This document shows, piece by piece, positions 17,400 through 26,628 of a stretch of DNA of 56,810 nt. The position numbers and the translations under genes are program-made. Under the pieces are notes generated by a model that worked only from the letters and a program-made list of their open reading frames with translations, had not been told where the DNA came from and made no database searches. This DNA comes from an uncultured Gammaproteobacteria bacterium (GTDB lineage: Bacteria; Pseudomonadota; Gammaproteobacteria; Pseudomonadales; Pseudohongiellaceae): positions 1-56,810 of the forward strand of contig CAILUG010000002.1 of the NCBI GenBank assembly GCA_903837345.1, in the 5' to 3' direction. How positions within the stretch are numbered: position 1 is the stretch's first letter; every line of letters starts with the position of its first letter.

Positions 17400-19901
17400 T
17401 CAGTGTTGTTTCAATGACGGTATTGGTGTCGGTGGTGGCAGTCGCCATATTTCCTGGGCATAGGAACGGATTGTGCGGTCACTCGAGAAAAATCCGCTGG
17501 CGGCAGTGTTGCGTATGCTCAATGTGGTCCAGTGCTCATGGTCGGCATAGGCCAGTGCAACTCTCGCCTGGGCTTCAACATAGGAGCGGAAATCGGCGGC
17601 TGTCATCCAGTGATCGTGTTGGCTGCGGATGCTGGCCGTGAGCGGGGCAAATATGCCACGTTCATTGGTGCTGAATACATCGGCTTCCAGCGCCTGCATG
17701 ACGTCATTGAGGTCGGGATCAGCAGCTATGATGGTGTCAGGCTGGTAATGGTTGCGCATGGCTTCCACTTCTGCGGCAGACAGGCCGAACAGGAAAAAAT
17801 TGTCGGCACCCACTTCATCGCGGATTTCAATATTGGCGCCATCAAGCGTGCCGATGGTAAGTGCGCCATTCATCATGAATTTCATGTTGCCGGTGCCGGA
17901 AGCTTCCTTGCCGGCAGTGGAAACCTGTTCCGACAGATCAGTGCCGGGGGCAATCACTTCCATTGCACTCACCTGGTAATTGGGAATGAAAGCAACGCGC
18001 AGCCATGCATGCGCGCGCACATCGCTGTTGACTACGGCAGCCACATTGTTGACCAGCTTGATGATCAGTTTCGCAATCGTATAACCAGGTGCCGCCTTGC
18101 CGCCAATCAGCACACAGCGCGGGACCATGCCGGCGGTATCACCTTTGCAGATGCGCAGGTAGAGATGGATCACATGCAGCACATTCAGCAGTTGACGCTT
18201 GTATTCATGGATGCGTTTCACCTGTACGTCATACATCATGCCGGGATCGAATTCCACATTGCTGCGTGCCAGCACCAGGGCAGTCAGTGCCACCTTGTTT
18301 TCTTGCTTGATGCGACGCCACTGGCGGCGGAAATCCTTGTCGTCGATGAAATCATTGAGCTGCTGCAACTGGTCGAGATCGCGAACCCACTCCTCGCCAA
18401 TGTATTTGTTGAGCAAATGACGCAGGCCGGGATTGCAGAATGCCAGCCAGCGGCGCGGCGTGACGCCGTTGGTCTTGTTGTTGAATTTCAGTGGCCACAG
18501 CTCATTGAAGGTAAGGAACAGGCCCGTTTTGAGCAGTTCTGTATGCAGTGCCGCTACCCCGTTGACGGAATGGCTGCCGATGATGGCGAGATAGGCCATG
18601 CGCAATTGCGGCTCCTGCCCTTCCTCGATGATGGAAAGTTCGCGCAGTTTGCCGACATCGCCCGGCCAGCGGGCTGCCACTTCCGCAAGAAAATGATGAT
18701 TGATCTCGTAGATTATTTCCAGCAAGCGCGGCAACAGTTTGCCGAACAGCGCCACCGGCCAGCGTTCGAGCGCTTCCGGCAACAACGTGTGATTGGTATA
18801 GGCCATGCAGGCGACAGTAGTACGCCAGGCTTCCGGCCAGGGCACCAGATAGTCATCCACCAGCAGCCGCATCAATTCAGCCACTGCCACCGCCGGATGC
18901 GTATCGTTCAGCTGGAAGCCGTTCTTTTCGGAGAAGCGGGCCAGATCGGTGGTGTTGTGGCGGAACCAGCGGGCCACCACATCCTGCAGGCTCGCCGAAG
19001 ACAGGAAATATTGCTGTCGCAGCCGCAACACCTTGCCGTTCATCGACACATCATTGGGATACAGCACCATCGAAATCTGCGCAGCTGCGTTTTGTTGCTG
19101 CACCGCCTCCTGATAGTCACCGGAATTGAATTCGGCCAGGCTGAGCTTGTCACTGGTATCCGCTTTCCACAGCCGCAAGGTATTGACGGTGCCGTTGTGG
19201 TAGCCGGGAATGGGGACATCATGCGCGATCGCCAGCACATCCACTTCACTCACCCAGCGCACACGGTAACGGCCTTGCTGGTCAGTCCAGCGTTCGGTAT
19301 GGCCGCCGAATTTGACGGTGCGGGTGTTTTCGGGTGACACGATCTCCCACGGTGTACCGGCTTCCAGCCAGTGATCCGGTACTTCTATCTGGTGGCCGTC
19401 ACGGATCTTCTGGTGAAAGATGCCGTAGTCATAGCGTATGCCATAGCCGGTGACCGGATAACCCAGCGTGGCACAGCTGTCGAGAAAACAGGCGGCGAGC
19501 CGGCCGAGACCGCCGTTGCCGAGTCCGGCATCCGGTTCCTGGTCCATCACCTCTTCCATGACGCAACCAAAGCTGCGCAGCGCCAGTTCCAGCGGATGTT
19601 CCAGATCAAGATTGAGCACTGCGTTGTTGAGTGCACGTCCCATCAGGTATTCGAGCGACAAATAGGCTATACGACGACCCTTGCTGGTGCGGTAGTGGTC
19701 GCGGGTGTCACGCCAGCGTTCAACCAGCCGGTCGCGCACAGCCAGGGCGGCAGCATGGTACAGATAGCGTTCCGGCAGATCGGACTGGCCACGACCCAGT
19801 GTCAGATGGTAGTGACGCAGCAGGTCCTTCTTGACGGCGCGTGCATCCATGCCAAGCCAGGGATAGTCGTCCTCGAAGTGTTTCTCGTTACTGCCTTTCA
19901 T
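17400..19901 (-). CDS. glgP: Glycogen/starch phosphorylase
   Basis: PLP-dependent phosphorolysis of alpha-1,4-glucan to glucose-1-phosphate (GT35). The 833 residues match the family. Evidence includes AYLSLEYLMGRALNNAVLNL near residue 80, DAGLGNGGLGRLAACFLDS, VKRIHEYKRQLLN, and the PLP-lysine segment EASGTGNMKFMMNGALT. The 56-bp gap to glgX and 9-bp gap to glgC place it in the same transcript. It produces substrate both for GlgC and, through a phosphoglucomutase not present in this window, for Zwf. Confidence 0.96.
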   Translation of the reverse strand: MKGSNEKHFEDDYPWLGMDARAVKKDLLRHYHLTLGRGQSDLPERYLYHAAALAVRDRLVERWRDTRDHYRTSKGRRIAYLSLEYLMGRALNNAVLNLDLEHPLELALRSFGCVMEEVMDQEPDAGLGNGGLGRLAACFLDSCATLGYPVTGYGIRYDYGIFHQKIRDGHQIEVPDHWLEAGTPWEIVSPENTRTVKFGGHTERWTDQQGRYRVRWVSEVDVLAIAHDVPIPGYHNGTVNTLRLWKADTSDKLSLAEFNSGDYQEAVQQQNAAAQISMVLYPNDVSMNGKVLRLRQQYFLSSASLQDVVARWFRHNTTDLARFSEKNGFQLNDTHPAVAVAELMRLLVDDYLVPWPEAWRTTVACMAYTNHTLLPEALERWPVALFGKLLPRLLEIIYEINHHFLAEVAARWPGDVGKLRELSIIEEGQEPQLRMAYLAIIGSHSVNGVAALHTELLKTGLFLTFNELWPLKFNNKTNGVTPRRWLAFCNPGLRHLLNKYIGEEWVRDLDQLQQLNDFIDDKDFRRQWRRIKQENKVALTALVLARSNVEFDPGMMYDVQVKRIHEYKRQLLNVLHVIHLYLRICKGDTAGMVPRCVLIGGKAAPGYTIAKLIIKLVNNVAAVVNSDVRAHAWLRVAFIPNYQVSAMEVIAPGTDLSEQVSTAGKEASGTGNMKFMMNGALTIGTLDGANIEIRDEVGADNFFLFGLSAAEVEAMRNHYQPDTIIAADPDLNDVMQALEADVFSTNERGIFAPLTASIRSQHDHWMTAADFRSYVEAQARVALAYADHEHWTTLSIRNTAASGFFSSDRTIRSYAQEIWRLPPPTPIPSLKQH

Positions 19902-19957
19902 GTGATTGCTCCTGCCGCTTCACGCCCAGAGGTTACTGTCTTCCATTTGCCTAGCAT

Positions 19958-22042
19958 TTACCGTGCCGCCTGCAACAACAAGGTACTGAACGCCGGTAAA
20001 ACCAGGCTGTCGCTGAGTCTGGACGCGACTGTCGGGAAGCCGCTCTGGAGTGTGGTATCCAGCAGTACATTCCAGCCGGCGACAGCATCACGCATTGGCA
20101 ACGTGAATTCGGCCAGGGCATCACTGGCATTGAACAGGCAGAAATAATGTTCATTGCCGTCAATGCCGGCCGGCGACACCATGTAGCCGAGGGTGCGGAC
20201 ATTGTGTTGCCCCCAGTGCCTGGGCTGCATCTCCTCACCATCGCTGTGGTACCAGCGAATGGCCGGGTCATGCGGATTGCCGGTCTCATGCAGGTAGGTG
20301 TTATGCCAGAGGCCGGGGTGGGTGGTCTTGAGGCTGAGCAAATAACTGGTGAATTTCAGCAAAGCCTGCTGATCAGTACCCACTTGATCCCAGGGCAGCC
20401 AGCTCAATGCAGTATCCTGGCAATAGGCATTGTTGTTGCCTTGCAACGAATGGCTGATTTCGTCACCGGCCAGCAGCATCGGAGTGCCCTGCGACAGTAT
20501 CAGCGTGGTCAGCAGATTGCGTTGCTGGCGCTGGCGCAGTGCTTCAATGAGCGGGTCATGGGTGGGGCCTTCTTCGCCATAGTTGCTGCTGTAATTTTCC
20601 GATTGTCCATCATGATTGTCTTCAAGATTGGCCGTATTGTGCTTGTTCTTGTAGCTGCAAAGATCACGCAACGTGAATCCGTCGTGGCAGGTCACGAAGT
20701 TGATGCAGGAGGAAGGCCGGCGGCCTGAATGCTCGAATATGTCACTGGAGCCATGCAAACGGCGGGCAAATTCCGGCAGCATGCCGGCATCCCCGCGCCA
20801 GAACCTGCGCACCGTGTCGCGGTAGCGGTCGTTCCACTCGCTCCAGCCGGGCGGAAAGTTGCCGAGTTGATAGCCACCGGGGCCGATGTCCCAGGGTTCG
20901 GCAATGAATTTCACAGCTGCCAGCACCGGATCCTGGTGCAAGGCATCGAGGAAACCGCTGCCACGATCAAAGCCGTGCGTCTCGCGTGCGAGCACAGTAG
21001 CCAGATCAAAACGGAAACCGTCCACACCCATTTCAGTGACCCAGTAGCGCAATGAATCCATCACCAGCCTGATCACGCACGAGTTGGAAAAATTGAGCGT
21101 GTTGCCGCAGCCGGTATCATTGATGTAATAACGCGGATTCTCGGCTTGCAAGCGGTAGTACGACAGGTTGTCGATGCCCCGCAAACTGAAGGTGGGCCCC
21201 ATCCTGCCGCCTTCGGCGGTATGGTTGTAGACGACATCAAGGATCACTTCGATGCCGGCATCGTGCAATGCCGATACCATGTCGCGGAATTCGTGCACGT
21301 TGCCGCTTTCCAGATAGGCACGGTGAGGGGCGAAAAAAGTCAGTGTGTTGTAGCCCCAGTAATTGCTCAAACCTTTTTCGACCAGAAACTGTTCGTCCAG
21401 ATAACCTTGTACCGGCAACAGTTCCAGACTGGTGATGCCGAGTTCGCGCAAATAGCGGATCAGCGCCGGATGGCCAATGCCATTGAAGGTGCCGCGCTGG
21501 GTGGTGGACAGGGCCGGATGCCGCATGGTCAGCCCTTTCACATGCGCTTCGTACAAAACCGTATCGCTTTTTCGCACACGGTTTTTGCGCGGCACCGGCA
21601 GGAAATTGGGCACTGCCACCACACATTTGGGCATGAATGCGGCATTGTCGCGTACATCGAAGCTCAGATCTTCATCGGCTGAATCCAGCTGGTAGGCGTA
21701 ATGCAGATTGCTCCACGAAAAATTGCCGGTCAGTTGGCGGGCATGGGGATCGAGCAGCAATTTGTGGTGATTGAAGCGATGGCCGAGTTCCGGCTGATAC
21801 GGACCATAGACCCGGTAGCCATAGACAGAACCTGCAGGCAAACCCGGCACATAACCATTCCAGACATGACTGGTGCAGTCTGGCAATTCCAGTCTTTGCA
21901 GCTCTTCAGTGCCGTCTGCACTGAACAGGCACAACACCACTTTTTCGGCATGTGCCGAATACAAGGCGAAGTTGACGCCATTGTCATCCCAACTGCTGCC
22001 CAACGGATGGATGATGCCGGGTTGAATCTGGTACTCGTTCAT
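19958..22042 (-). CDS. glgX: Glycogen debranching enzyme
   Basis: GH13 isoamylase-type enzyme that hydrolyses alpha-1,6 branches left by the phosphorylase. The 694 residues have an N-terminal CBM48-like domain (PLGSSWDDNGVNFALYSAHA, about 13-32). The catalytic barrel has DVVYNHTAEG, GFRFDLATVLARE (nucleophile Asp), KFIAEPWDIGPGGYQ (acid Glu) and NFVTCHDGFTLRD (stabilising Asp). It is preceded by a 391-bp gap with two hairpin repeats that separates it from glgB. Confidence 0.95.
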   Translation of the reverse strand: MNEYQIQPGIIHPLGSSWDDNGVNFALYSAHAEKVVLCLFSADGTEELQRLELPDCTSHVWNGYVPGLPAGSVYGYRVYGPYQPELGHRFNHHKLLLDPHARQLTGNFSWSNLHYAYQLDSADEDLSFDVRDNAAFMPKCVVAVPNFLPVPRKNRVRKSDTVLYEAHVKGLTMRHPALSTTQRGTFNGIGHPALIRYLRELGITSLELLPVQGYLDEQFLVEKGLSNYWGYNTLTFFAPHRAYLESGNVHEFRDMVSALHDAGIEVILDVVYNHTAEGGRMGPTFSLRGIDNLSYYRLQAENPRYYINDTGCGNTLNFSNSCVIRLVMDSLRYWVTEMGVDGFRFDLATVLARETHGFDRGSGFLDALHQDPVLAAVKFIAEPWDIGPGGYQLGNFPPGWSEWNDRYRDTVRRFWRGDAGMLPEFARRLHGSSDIFEHSGRRPSSCINFVTCHDGFTLRDLCSYKNKHNTANLEDNHDGQSENYSSNYGEEGPTHDPLIEALRQRQQRNLLTTLILSQGTPMLLAGDEISHSLQGNNNAYCQDTALSWLPWDQVGTDQQALLKFTSYLLSLKTTHPGLWHNTYLHETGNPHDPAIRWYHSDGEEMQPRHWGQHNVRTLGYMVSPAGIDGNEHYFCLFNASDALAEFTLPMRDAVAGWNVLLDTTLQSGFPTVASRLSDSLVLPAFSTLLLQAAR

Positions 22043-22121
22043 TCTTTTGCCTGGGTTGGTTCATCTTTCATCTGATTTCTTGGCATAGCCGGTGCAGGGT
22101 TCGTTGATGCCTGGTGCAGTC

Positions 22122-22225
22122 GGGCTTCTCCCTGAAGATTGCGGGGACACGCACGAGTACGTCCCTGTAGCTCCCTGCGGCAATCCCTGGCCGCAGAGGT
22201 CCCCTCCATCTTCAGGGAGAAGCCC
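22122..22225 (-). repeat. Long-stem intergenic hairpin repeat, copy 1 (minus orientation)
   Basis: Perfect 18-bp inverted arms, GGGCTTCTCCCTGAAGAT (22122-22139) and its complement (22208-22225), enclose about 68 bases. Read on the minus strand, the interior holds two smaller hairpins with loops AGGGAT (between GCGGC and GCCGC) and AGGGAC (in GCTACAGGGACGTACTCG). The same interior occurs in the copies at 22284-22395 and 45778-45879 with quite different outer arms. The gap 22043-22433 contains no gene I can support and is filled mainly by this copy and the next, in opposite orientation. Confidence 0.8.
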
Positions 22226-22283
22226 TCTTCCAAATGCAGTTTGCGTTCATTCCGGCACAGAAGAATTACGCACTGAATAGGAG

Positions 22284-22395
22284 AGCTTTGGGCAGGGATA
22301 CGCTTATGAAACCGTCTGAGGCCATGGATGGCCGAAGCCGAGCCTACAGGGACGTACTCGTGGCGTGTTTCAGAAGCGTATCCCTGCCCAAGGCT
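22284..22395 (+). repeat. Long-stem intergenic hairpin repeat, copy 2 (plus orientation)
   Basis: The core arms TTGGGCAGGGATACGCTT (22288-22305) and their exact complement (22374-22391) extend to a near-continuous stem of about 29 bp with one mismatch and one wobble pair. The interior has GGCC-ATGGAT-GGCC, then TAC-AGGGAC-GTA followed by CTCG, matching copies 1 and 3. No T-run follows the stem, so it is not a classic Rho-independent terminator. It lies between glgB and glgX transcribed on the minus strand and would interrupt or stabilise that mRNA. Confidence 0.8.
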
Positions 22396-22433
22396 GTTAG
22401 TTGAACCATACAAGGTGGTATGCACAAGCATCA

Positions 22434-24329
22434 CTATTGCTCCTTCACGAAATACAAAGTGCCCAATGAAGGCAAGGTCACACGCATGCTCCATTCCTGG
22501 CCATTGGCTGCGATAGGTTCTGCCAGCACACTGCCGCTGTTGCCCTGGTTGCCGCCTGCATAAACAGCTGCATCCGTGTTGAGGATTTCCAGATAGCGGC
22601 CGGGTGCAGGCACGCCGATGCGGAACAGTTTGTGTTCCATCGGGGTGAAGTTGGCGATGCACAATACGGATTGGGCGCCCTCGCCTGCGTGGCGCCAGAA
22701 ACTGAAGATCGAATGATGGTAATCATTGGCATCGACCCATGAGAATCCGGATTCGCTGGTGTCAAGGCGATACAGCGCCGGATTGCCGGCGTAGATATGG
22801 TTGAGGTCGCGCACCAGGGTTTGCACGCCGCTGTGCGAAGGATATTGCAGCAGATGCCAGTCGAGGCTCTGGTCGTGATTCCATTCGGCACGTTGCGCGA
22901 ATTCGATGCCCATGAACAACAGTTTTTTGCCAGGATGTGCCCACATGAACGCCAGATAGCTGCGCAAGGTTGCAAACTTTTGCCAGTCATCACCGGGGAT
23001 GCGGCCGATAATCGAACGCTTGCCGTGCACGACTTCATCGTGGCTGAGCGGCAGGATGAAATTTTCACTGAATGAATACAGCAAACTGAAAGTCATTTCA
23101 TTGTGGTGGAATTTGCGGTGTACCGGTTCGCGGGCGAGGTAGCGCAGAGTGTCGTTCATCCAGCCCATGTTCCATTTGTAGCCGAAACCGAGGCCACCAT
23201 GTTCGATGAGGCGGGTGACACCGGGCCAGGCAGTGGATTCCTCGGCTACCATCATGATGCCTGGCTGGTTGTGATACGCGCGGGAGTTGATTGTGCGCAA
23301 CAGTGCAAGTGCGCCCAGGTTTTCGCGGCCACCATGCGGATTGGGAATCCACTCGCCATGATTGCGGCTGTAATCGAGATAGAGCATGGACGCCACCGCA
23401 TCGAAACGCAGACCGTCGATATGGAATTCCTGCAGCCAGAACATGGCATTGCTGAGCAGGTAACTCTGCACTTCGGTACGGTCATAATTGTAGATGCAGG
23501 TGTTCCAGTCCGGATGGAAACCCTGGCGCGGATCAGCATGCTCGTACAGATGGGTGCCATCAAATCTGGCGAGACCATGTTCATCGGTCGGAAAATGCCC
23601 TGGCACCCAGTCGAGCAGCACTCCGAGCCCGAGCTGATGCGCGCAATCCACAAAATACCGGAAATCATCGGGTGTGCCGAAGCGACTGGTTGGCGCGAAC
23701 ATGCCCAGTGGTTGATAGCCCCAGGAGCCTTCAAACGGGAATTCAATGATCGGCATCAGCTGCAGATGCGTGAAGCCCTGTTGTTTTATATAGGGCAACA
23801 AGGTGGCGGCAAGCTCGCGATAGTCCAGTTGTTGCCAGCCCCCCTTGCGTTGCCAGGATCCTATATGCACTTCATAAATGCTGACAGGCGCATCATGGGT
23901 GGTGGCAGTGCGGCGCTGCTGCAGCCACGCTGCATCCTGCCAATGGAAAACTGAATCAGCCGGCACTATCGAGGCAGTTGCCGGAGGCCGTTCCATCTGG
24001 CGGGCATAAGGATCGGCTTTCAATGGCAACAAGTTGCCGGCAGCATCATGCAATTCGTATTTGTAACTGTTGCCTGCCTGCATGCCGGGTTTGAACAAGG
24101 CCCAGATGCCGCTCTGGCCCTGAGGCTGCATCGGGTCGAGACGACCATCCCAATGGTTGTGTTCACCTACCAGCGCCACTTGCGAGGCATTGGGAGCCCA
24201 CACTGCAAACCTTACGCCTGTGACTCCCTTGTATGTGCAATGGTTGGCTCCCAGCAAACGCCAGCCTTGTTCCAGCGTGCCATTGTTGAACAGAAAGAGA
24301 TCAGCGGGATCAAGCAACAACTCACTCAT
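22434..24329 (-). CDS. glgB: 1,4-alpha-glucan branching enzyme
   Basis: GH13 enzyme that moves alpha-1,4 chains to alpha-1,6 branch points during glycogen synthesis. About 631 residues. The N-terminal CBM48 region has GVRFAVWAPNASQVALVGEH. The catalytic domain has GVLLDWVPGHFPTDEHG, GLRFDAVASMLYLD (nucleophile Asp), MMVAEESTAWPGVT (acid Glu) and LPLSHDEVVHGK (third Asp). It is shorter than E. coli GlgB (728) because it lacks the extra N-terminal module. The start ATG overlaps the malQ stop by one base (TGATG). A GTG one codon upstream is possible, but AAGG is better spaced for the ATG. Confidence 0.95.
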   Translation of the reverse strand: MSELLLDPADLFLFNNGTLEQGWRLLGANHCTYKGVTGVRFAVWAPNASQVALVGEHNHWDGRLDPMQPQGQSGIWALFKPGMQAGNSYKYELHDAAGNLLPLKADPYARQMERPPATASIVPADSVFHWQDAAWLQQRRTATTHDAPVSIYEVHIGSWQRKGGWQQLDYRELAATLLPYIKQQGFTHLQLMPIIEFPFEGSWGYQPLGMFAPTSRFGTPDDFRYFVDCAHQLGLGVLLDWVPGHFPTDEHGLARFDGTHLYEHADPRQGFHPDWNTCIYNYDRTEVQSYLLSNAMFWLQEFHIDGLRFDAVASMLYLDYSRNHGEWIPNPHGGRENLGALALLRTINSRAYHNQPGIMMVAEESTAWPGVTRLIEHGGLGFGYKWNMGWMNDTLRYLAREPVHRKFHHNEMTFSLLYSFSENFILPLSHDEVVHGKRSIIGRIPGDDWQKFATLRSYLAFMWAHPGKKLLFMGIEFAQRAEWNHDQSLDWHLLQYPSHSGVQTLVRDLNHIYAGNPALYRLDTSESGFSWVDANDYHHSIFSFWRHAGEGAQSVLCIANFTPMEHKLFRIGVPAPGRYLEILNTDAAVYAGGNQGNSGSVLAEPIAANGQEWSMRVTLPSLGTLYFVKEQ

Positions 24330-26500
24330 CACGGCCTTTCCTTTGCCAGCACTTGCAGCATCGATTGCGCGGCCGGATCGGCAAATATTTCGGCAAGCGA
24401 GCGCGGCAGTCTACCGCGGCCTTCGGCAAGCGAGCGCGGCAGCTTGCGCCGCCAGTTGGGATATTCATTGCTGGTGCCGGGGATGTTGACCGGACTGTCG
24501 GCACCGGCCAGATCATCAAGTTGCAATGACAACAACAGTGAAGCACTGCGTCCGCAGGCCTGGGTCAACGCGGTTGCCAATGCCGCATCCATGGGTTGCC
24601 CGACATTGCGGGTTTGCCAGTTAACCGGCAGTAATTGCAGTTCAGAGAGCCACTGCAGCAATTGCTCCTTCTCGCCCTGGCGGTAATCCATTTCCTGCTG
24701 CAGTTTCCCATCATCGCCGGCAAGGCCGATGCGACGGCGCAACAGCAGATCGGTGCGATTCCACCAGGAGGCCAGGGGTGGCACATCATGATTGGCGATC
24801 ATCGCCAGTGCCTGTCGTTTATAGTGTTCGGGTTTGCGGAAATGCCAGCCATCATATTTCTCGAAATAGAATACACAGTTTGAATAAATGCCTGCGGGAT
24901 CAAGATAACTGCGAATTTCCGGCGGTACCACCCCCAGGTCCTCGCCAATCACCAGACAGCGGTTGCGCACGCTTTCCAGCCTCAGGATCGCAAACATCAC
25001 ATCCACCGGATAATGCACGTAGGCTCCTTCCGACGTTGCTGCATCATTGGGGCACCACCACAAACGCATCAGCGACATCACATGATCGATGCGCAACGCG
25101 CCGCATGACCGCATGTTGCCCTGCAACAGCGCGATGAAATGACTGAAGCGCTGTTGTACCAGCGCAACCGGACTGGGCGGTGGCAAACCCCAGTTCTGTC
25201 CCAATGGCGTGAAATGATCCGGTGGAGCACCGATACGGGCTGCATCGCAAAACAGCGCGCGATTGGTCTGTACTTCACTGCCGTCACTGCTGCTGCCAAC
25301 CGCGAGATCACGCACAATCCCAACGGCCATCTGCAATTCCATGGCCTTGTGCTGGCATGCCGCCAACTGCTCACTGGCAAGCCACTGCAAATAGAGATGA
25401 AGGCCGGGATCAGCAAAACCAGGTTCCGGCCTGATGCCAAGTCCCGACTGCATTGCTGCAAATTCATGCAACACTTTGCCACCAGCCGCCTGAAACTGCT
25501 GGAACCGCTGCCAGCGCTGCGAATTGGTACCGGTTTCATTGAGGCAAAATTGCCGGTACATCATGGCCAGGAGCGGCAATTTGAAAGCGGCGATGCCGGC
25601 ATAATCCACCAGCGCAGTCGCGCGCAAATTTGTCAGCCGTTGCTGGCTGCCGGGCTCATTGAACACTGCCTGCACCGGCAATGACAGGAAATCATCACAG
25701 ATCTGCAATGCGATATAGAGCGGATTCAGGAAGCGTCGGTCACTGGGACTGTAGGGGCTGGCATTGTCGGGATAACGCAGGTCGAGATAATGCAGCGGGT
25801 TCAGCAGTACAAACTCTGCCCCCGACTGTCGCGCCATGCCGGTTAGTGCCAGCAAATCGGCAAAATCGCCGATGCCCCAGTTCTGTTCGGAACGTACTGT
25901 GTAGAGCTGCACTGACAAGCCCCACAGCCGCTTGCCTGTTCGCAGCGGCTCGGGTTGCCAGCATTGCAGTGGAGCCACCACCAGCAGGGTCTGGCTGTGG
26001 CTGTCCCCATGCCAGAGCTCAAGAGAGTAATAGCCGGCATCAAGTTCGCCCACAGGAAATTCGCGGATTTCCCGCACCGAATCATCAAGGGTTTTTGTCT
26101 CCACCCGCAACAGCTGGTGCGGCTGGACCGCGCCTTGGGCGATTGAGGATGTTGCGGGGGTCAAATGCCAGCGCAATGGCAATTCATTGTTGTTGCCGGC
26201 CAGGTTTACCGGCAGTTTGCACTGTCCTGGTGCCAACACATAAACGGGTGGCAACAATTGGGTGCAAGTTGTGTGTTCGGATTGCGAGAGCAATCTGTCA
26301 ACGTCAGCAGCAGAAACCGGATTGATCCCCATGCTGCGCAGTATGCGCAAACGGTTCTGCAGACTGGTATGCGCCACGTTGCCGGAGAATTCGATAAACT
26401 CGCGCGCCACACCATAATTAAACAGCAAAGCATCAAGCCTGGGCGAATCAAGGGCGCTGTTGCCAACTGTATTGCTGTCTGTCACCGCGTTATGCCCCAT
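24329..26500 (-). CDS. malQ: 4-alpha-glucanotransferase (amylomaltase)
   Basis: GH77 enzyme that disproportionates malto-oligosaccharides, releasing glucose. The 723-residue product has an N-terminal beta-sandwich region (to about 190). The catalytic domain has RLWGLSVQLYTVRSEQNWGI, GALRIDHVMSLMRLWW (nucleophile Asp), LVIGEDLGVVPPE (acid Glu) and MIANHDVPPLASWW. Near the C-terminus the motif LPRSLAE occurs twice, 11 residues apart, from an in-frame 33-bp duplication (21-bp exact direct repeats at 24389-24409 and 24422-24442). It heads the glycogen/Entner-Doudoroff array. The glucose it frees is the substrate of Glk at the array's far end. Confidence 0.94.
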   Translation of the reverse strand: MGHNAVTDSNTVGNSALDSPRLDALLFNYGVAREFIEFSGNVAHTSLQNRLRILRSMGINPVSAADVDRLLSQSEHTTCTQLLPPVYVLAPGQCKLPVNLAGNNNELPLRWHLTPATSSIAQGAVQPHQLLRVETKTLDDSVREIREFPVGELDAGYYSLELWHGDSHSQTLLVVAPLQCWQPEPLRTGKRLWGLSVQLYTVRSEQNWGIGDFADLLALTGMARQSGAEFVLLNPLHYLDLRYPDNASPYSPSDRRFLNPLYIALQICDDFLSLPVQAVFNEPGSQQRLTNLRATALVDYAGIAAFKLPLLAMMYRQFCLNETGTNSQRWQRFQQFQAAGGKVLHEFAAMQSGLGIRPEPGFADPGLHLYLQWLASEQLAACQHKAMELQMAVGIVRDLAVGSSSDGSEVQTNRALFCDAARIGAPPDHFTPLGQNWGLPPPSPVALVQQRFSHFIALLQGNMRSCGALRIDHVMSLMRLWWCPNDAATSEGAYVHYPVDVMFAILRLESVRNRCLVIGEDLGVVPPEIRSYLDPAGIYSNCVFYFEKYDGWHFRKPEHYKRQALAMIANHDVPPLASWWNRTDLLLRRRIGLAGDDGKLQQEMDYRQGEKEQLLQWLSELQLLPVNWQTRNVGQPMDAALATALTQACGRSASLLLSLQLDDLAGADSPVNIPGTSNEYPNWRRKLPRSLAEGRGRLPRSLAEIFADPAAQSMLQVLAKERP

Positions 26501-26562
26501 TTTTGCACCAGGCCCGATTATGGTGCCTCAGATATGTGCAAACTCAATTAATGAATCGTAAA

Positions 26563-26573
26563 GGGCTCCGCCC
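26563..26573 (-). terminator. Possible weak terminator after the quinoprotein gene
   Basis: On the minus strand GGGC-GGA-GCCC is followed by TTTACG, downstream of the quinoprotein dehydrogenase stop and upstream of malQ. Stem and T-run are short, so only partial termination would be expected. The rest of 26501-26628 shows no gene. Confidence 0.25.
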
Positions 26574-26628
26574 TCAGGCCTGGACTGCAAGAAGCAAGCC
26601 CAAGTCGGAGGACGGGATTGGTGAAGGC

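Noticed and set aside
17532-19337. Long plus-strand open frame (601 residues) across the phosphorylase gene
   Set aside because: It is antisense to glgP, has no recognisable domain and reflects codon bias; glgP is complete with its PLP motif.
22039-22662. Minus-strand open frame of 207 residues across the glgX/glgB gap
   Set aside because: It overlaps the end of glgB and both hairpin repeats, has skewed composition and no domain; it arises from the repeats.
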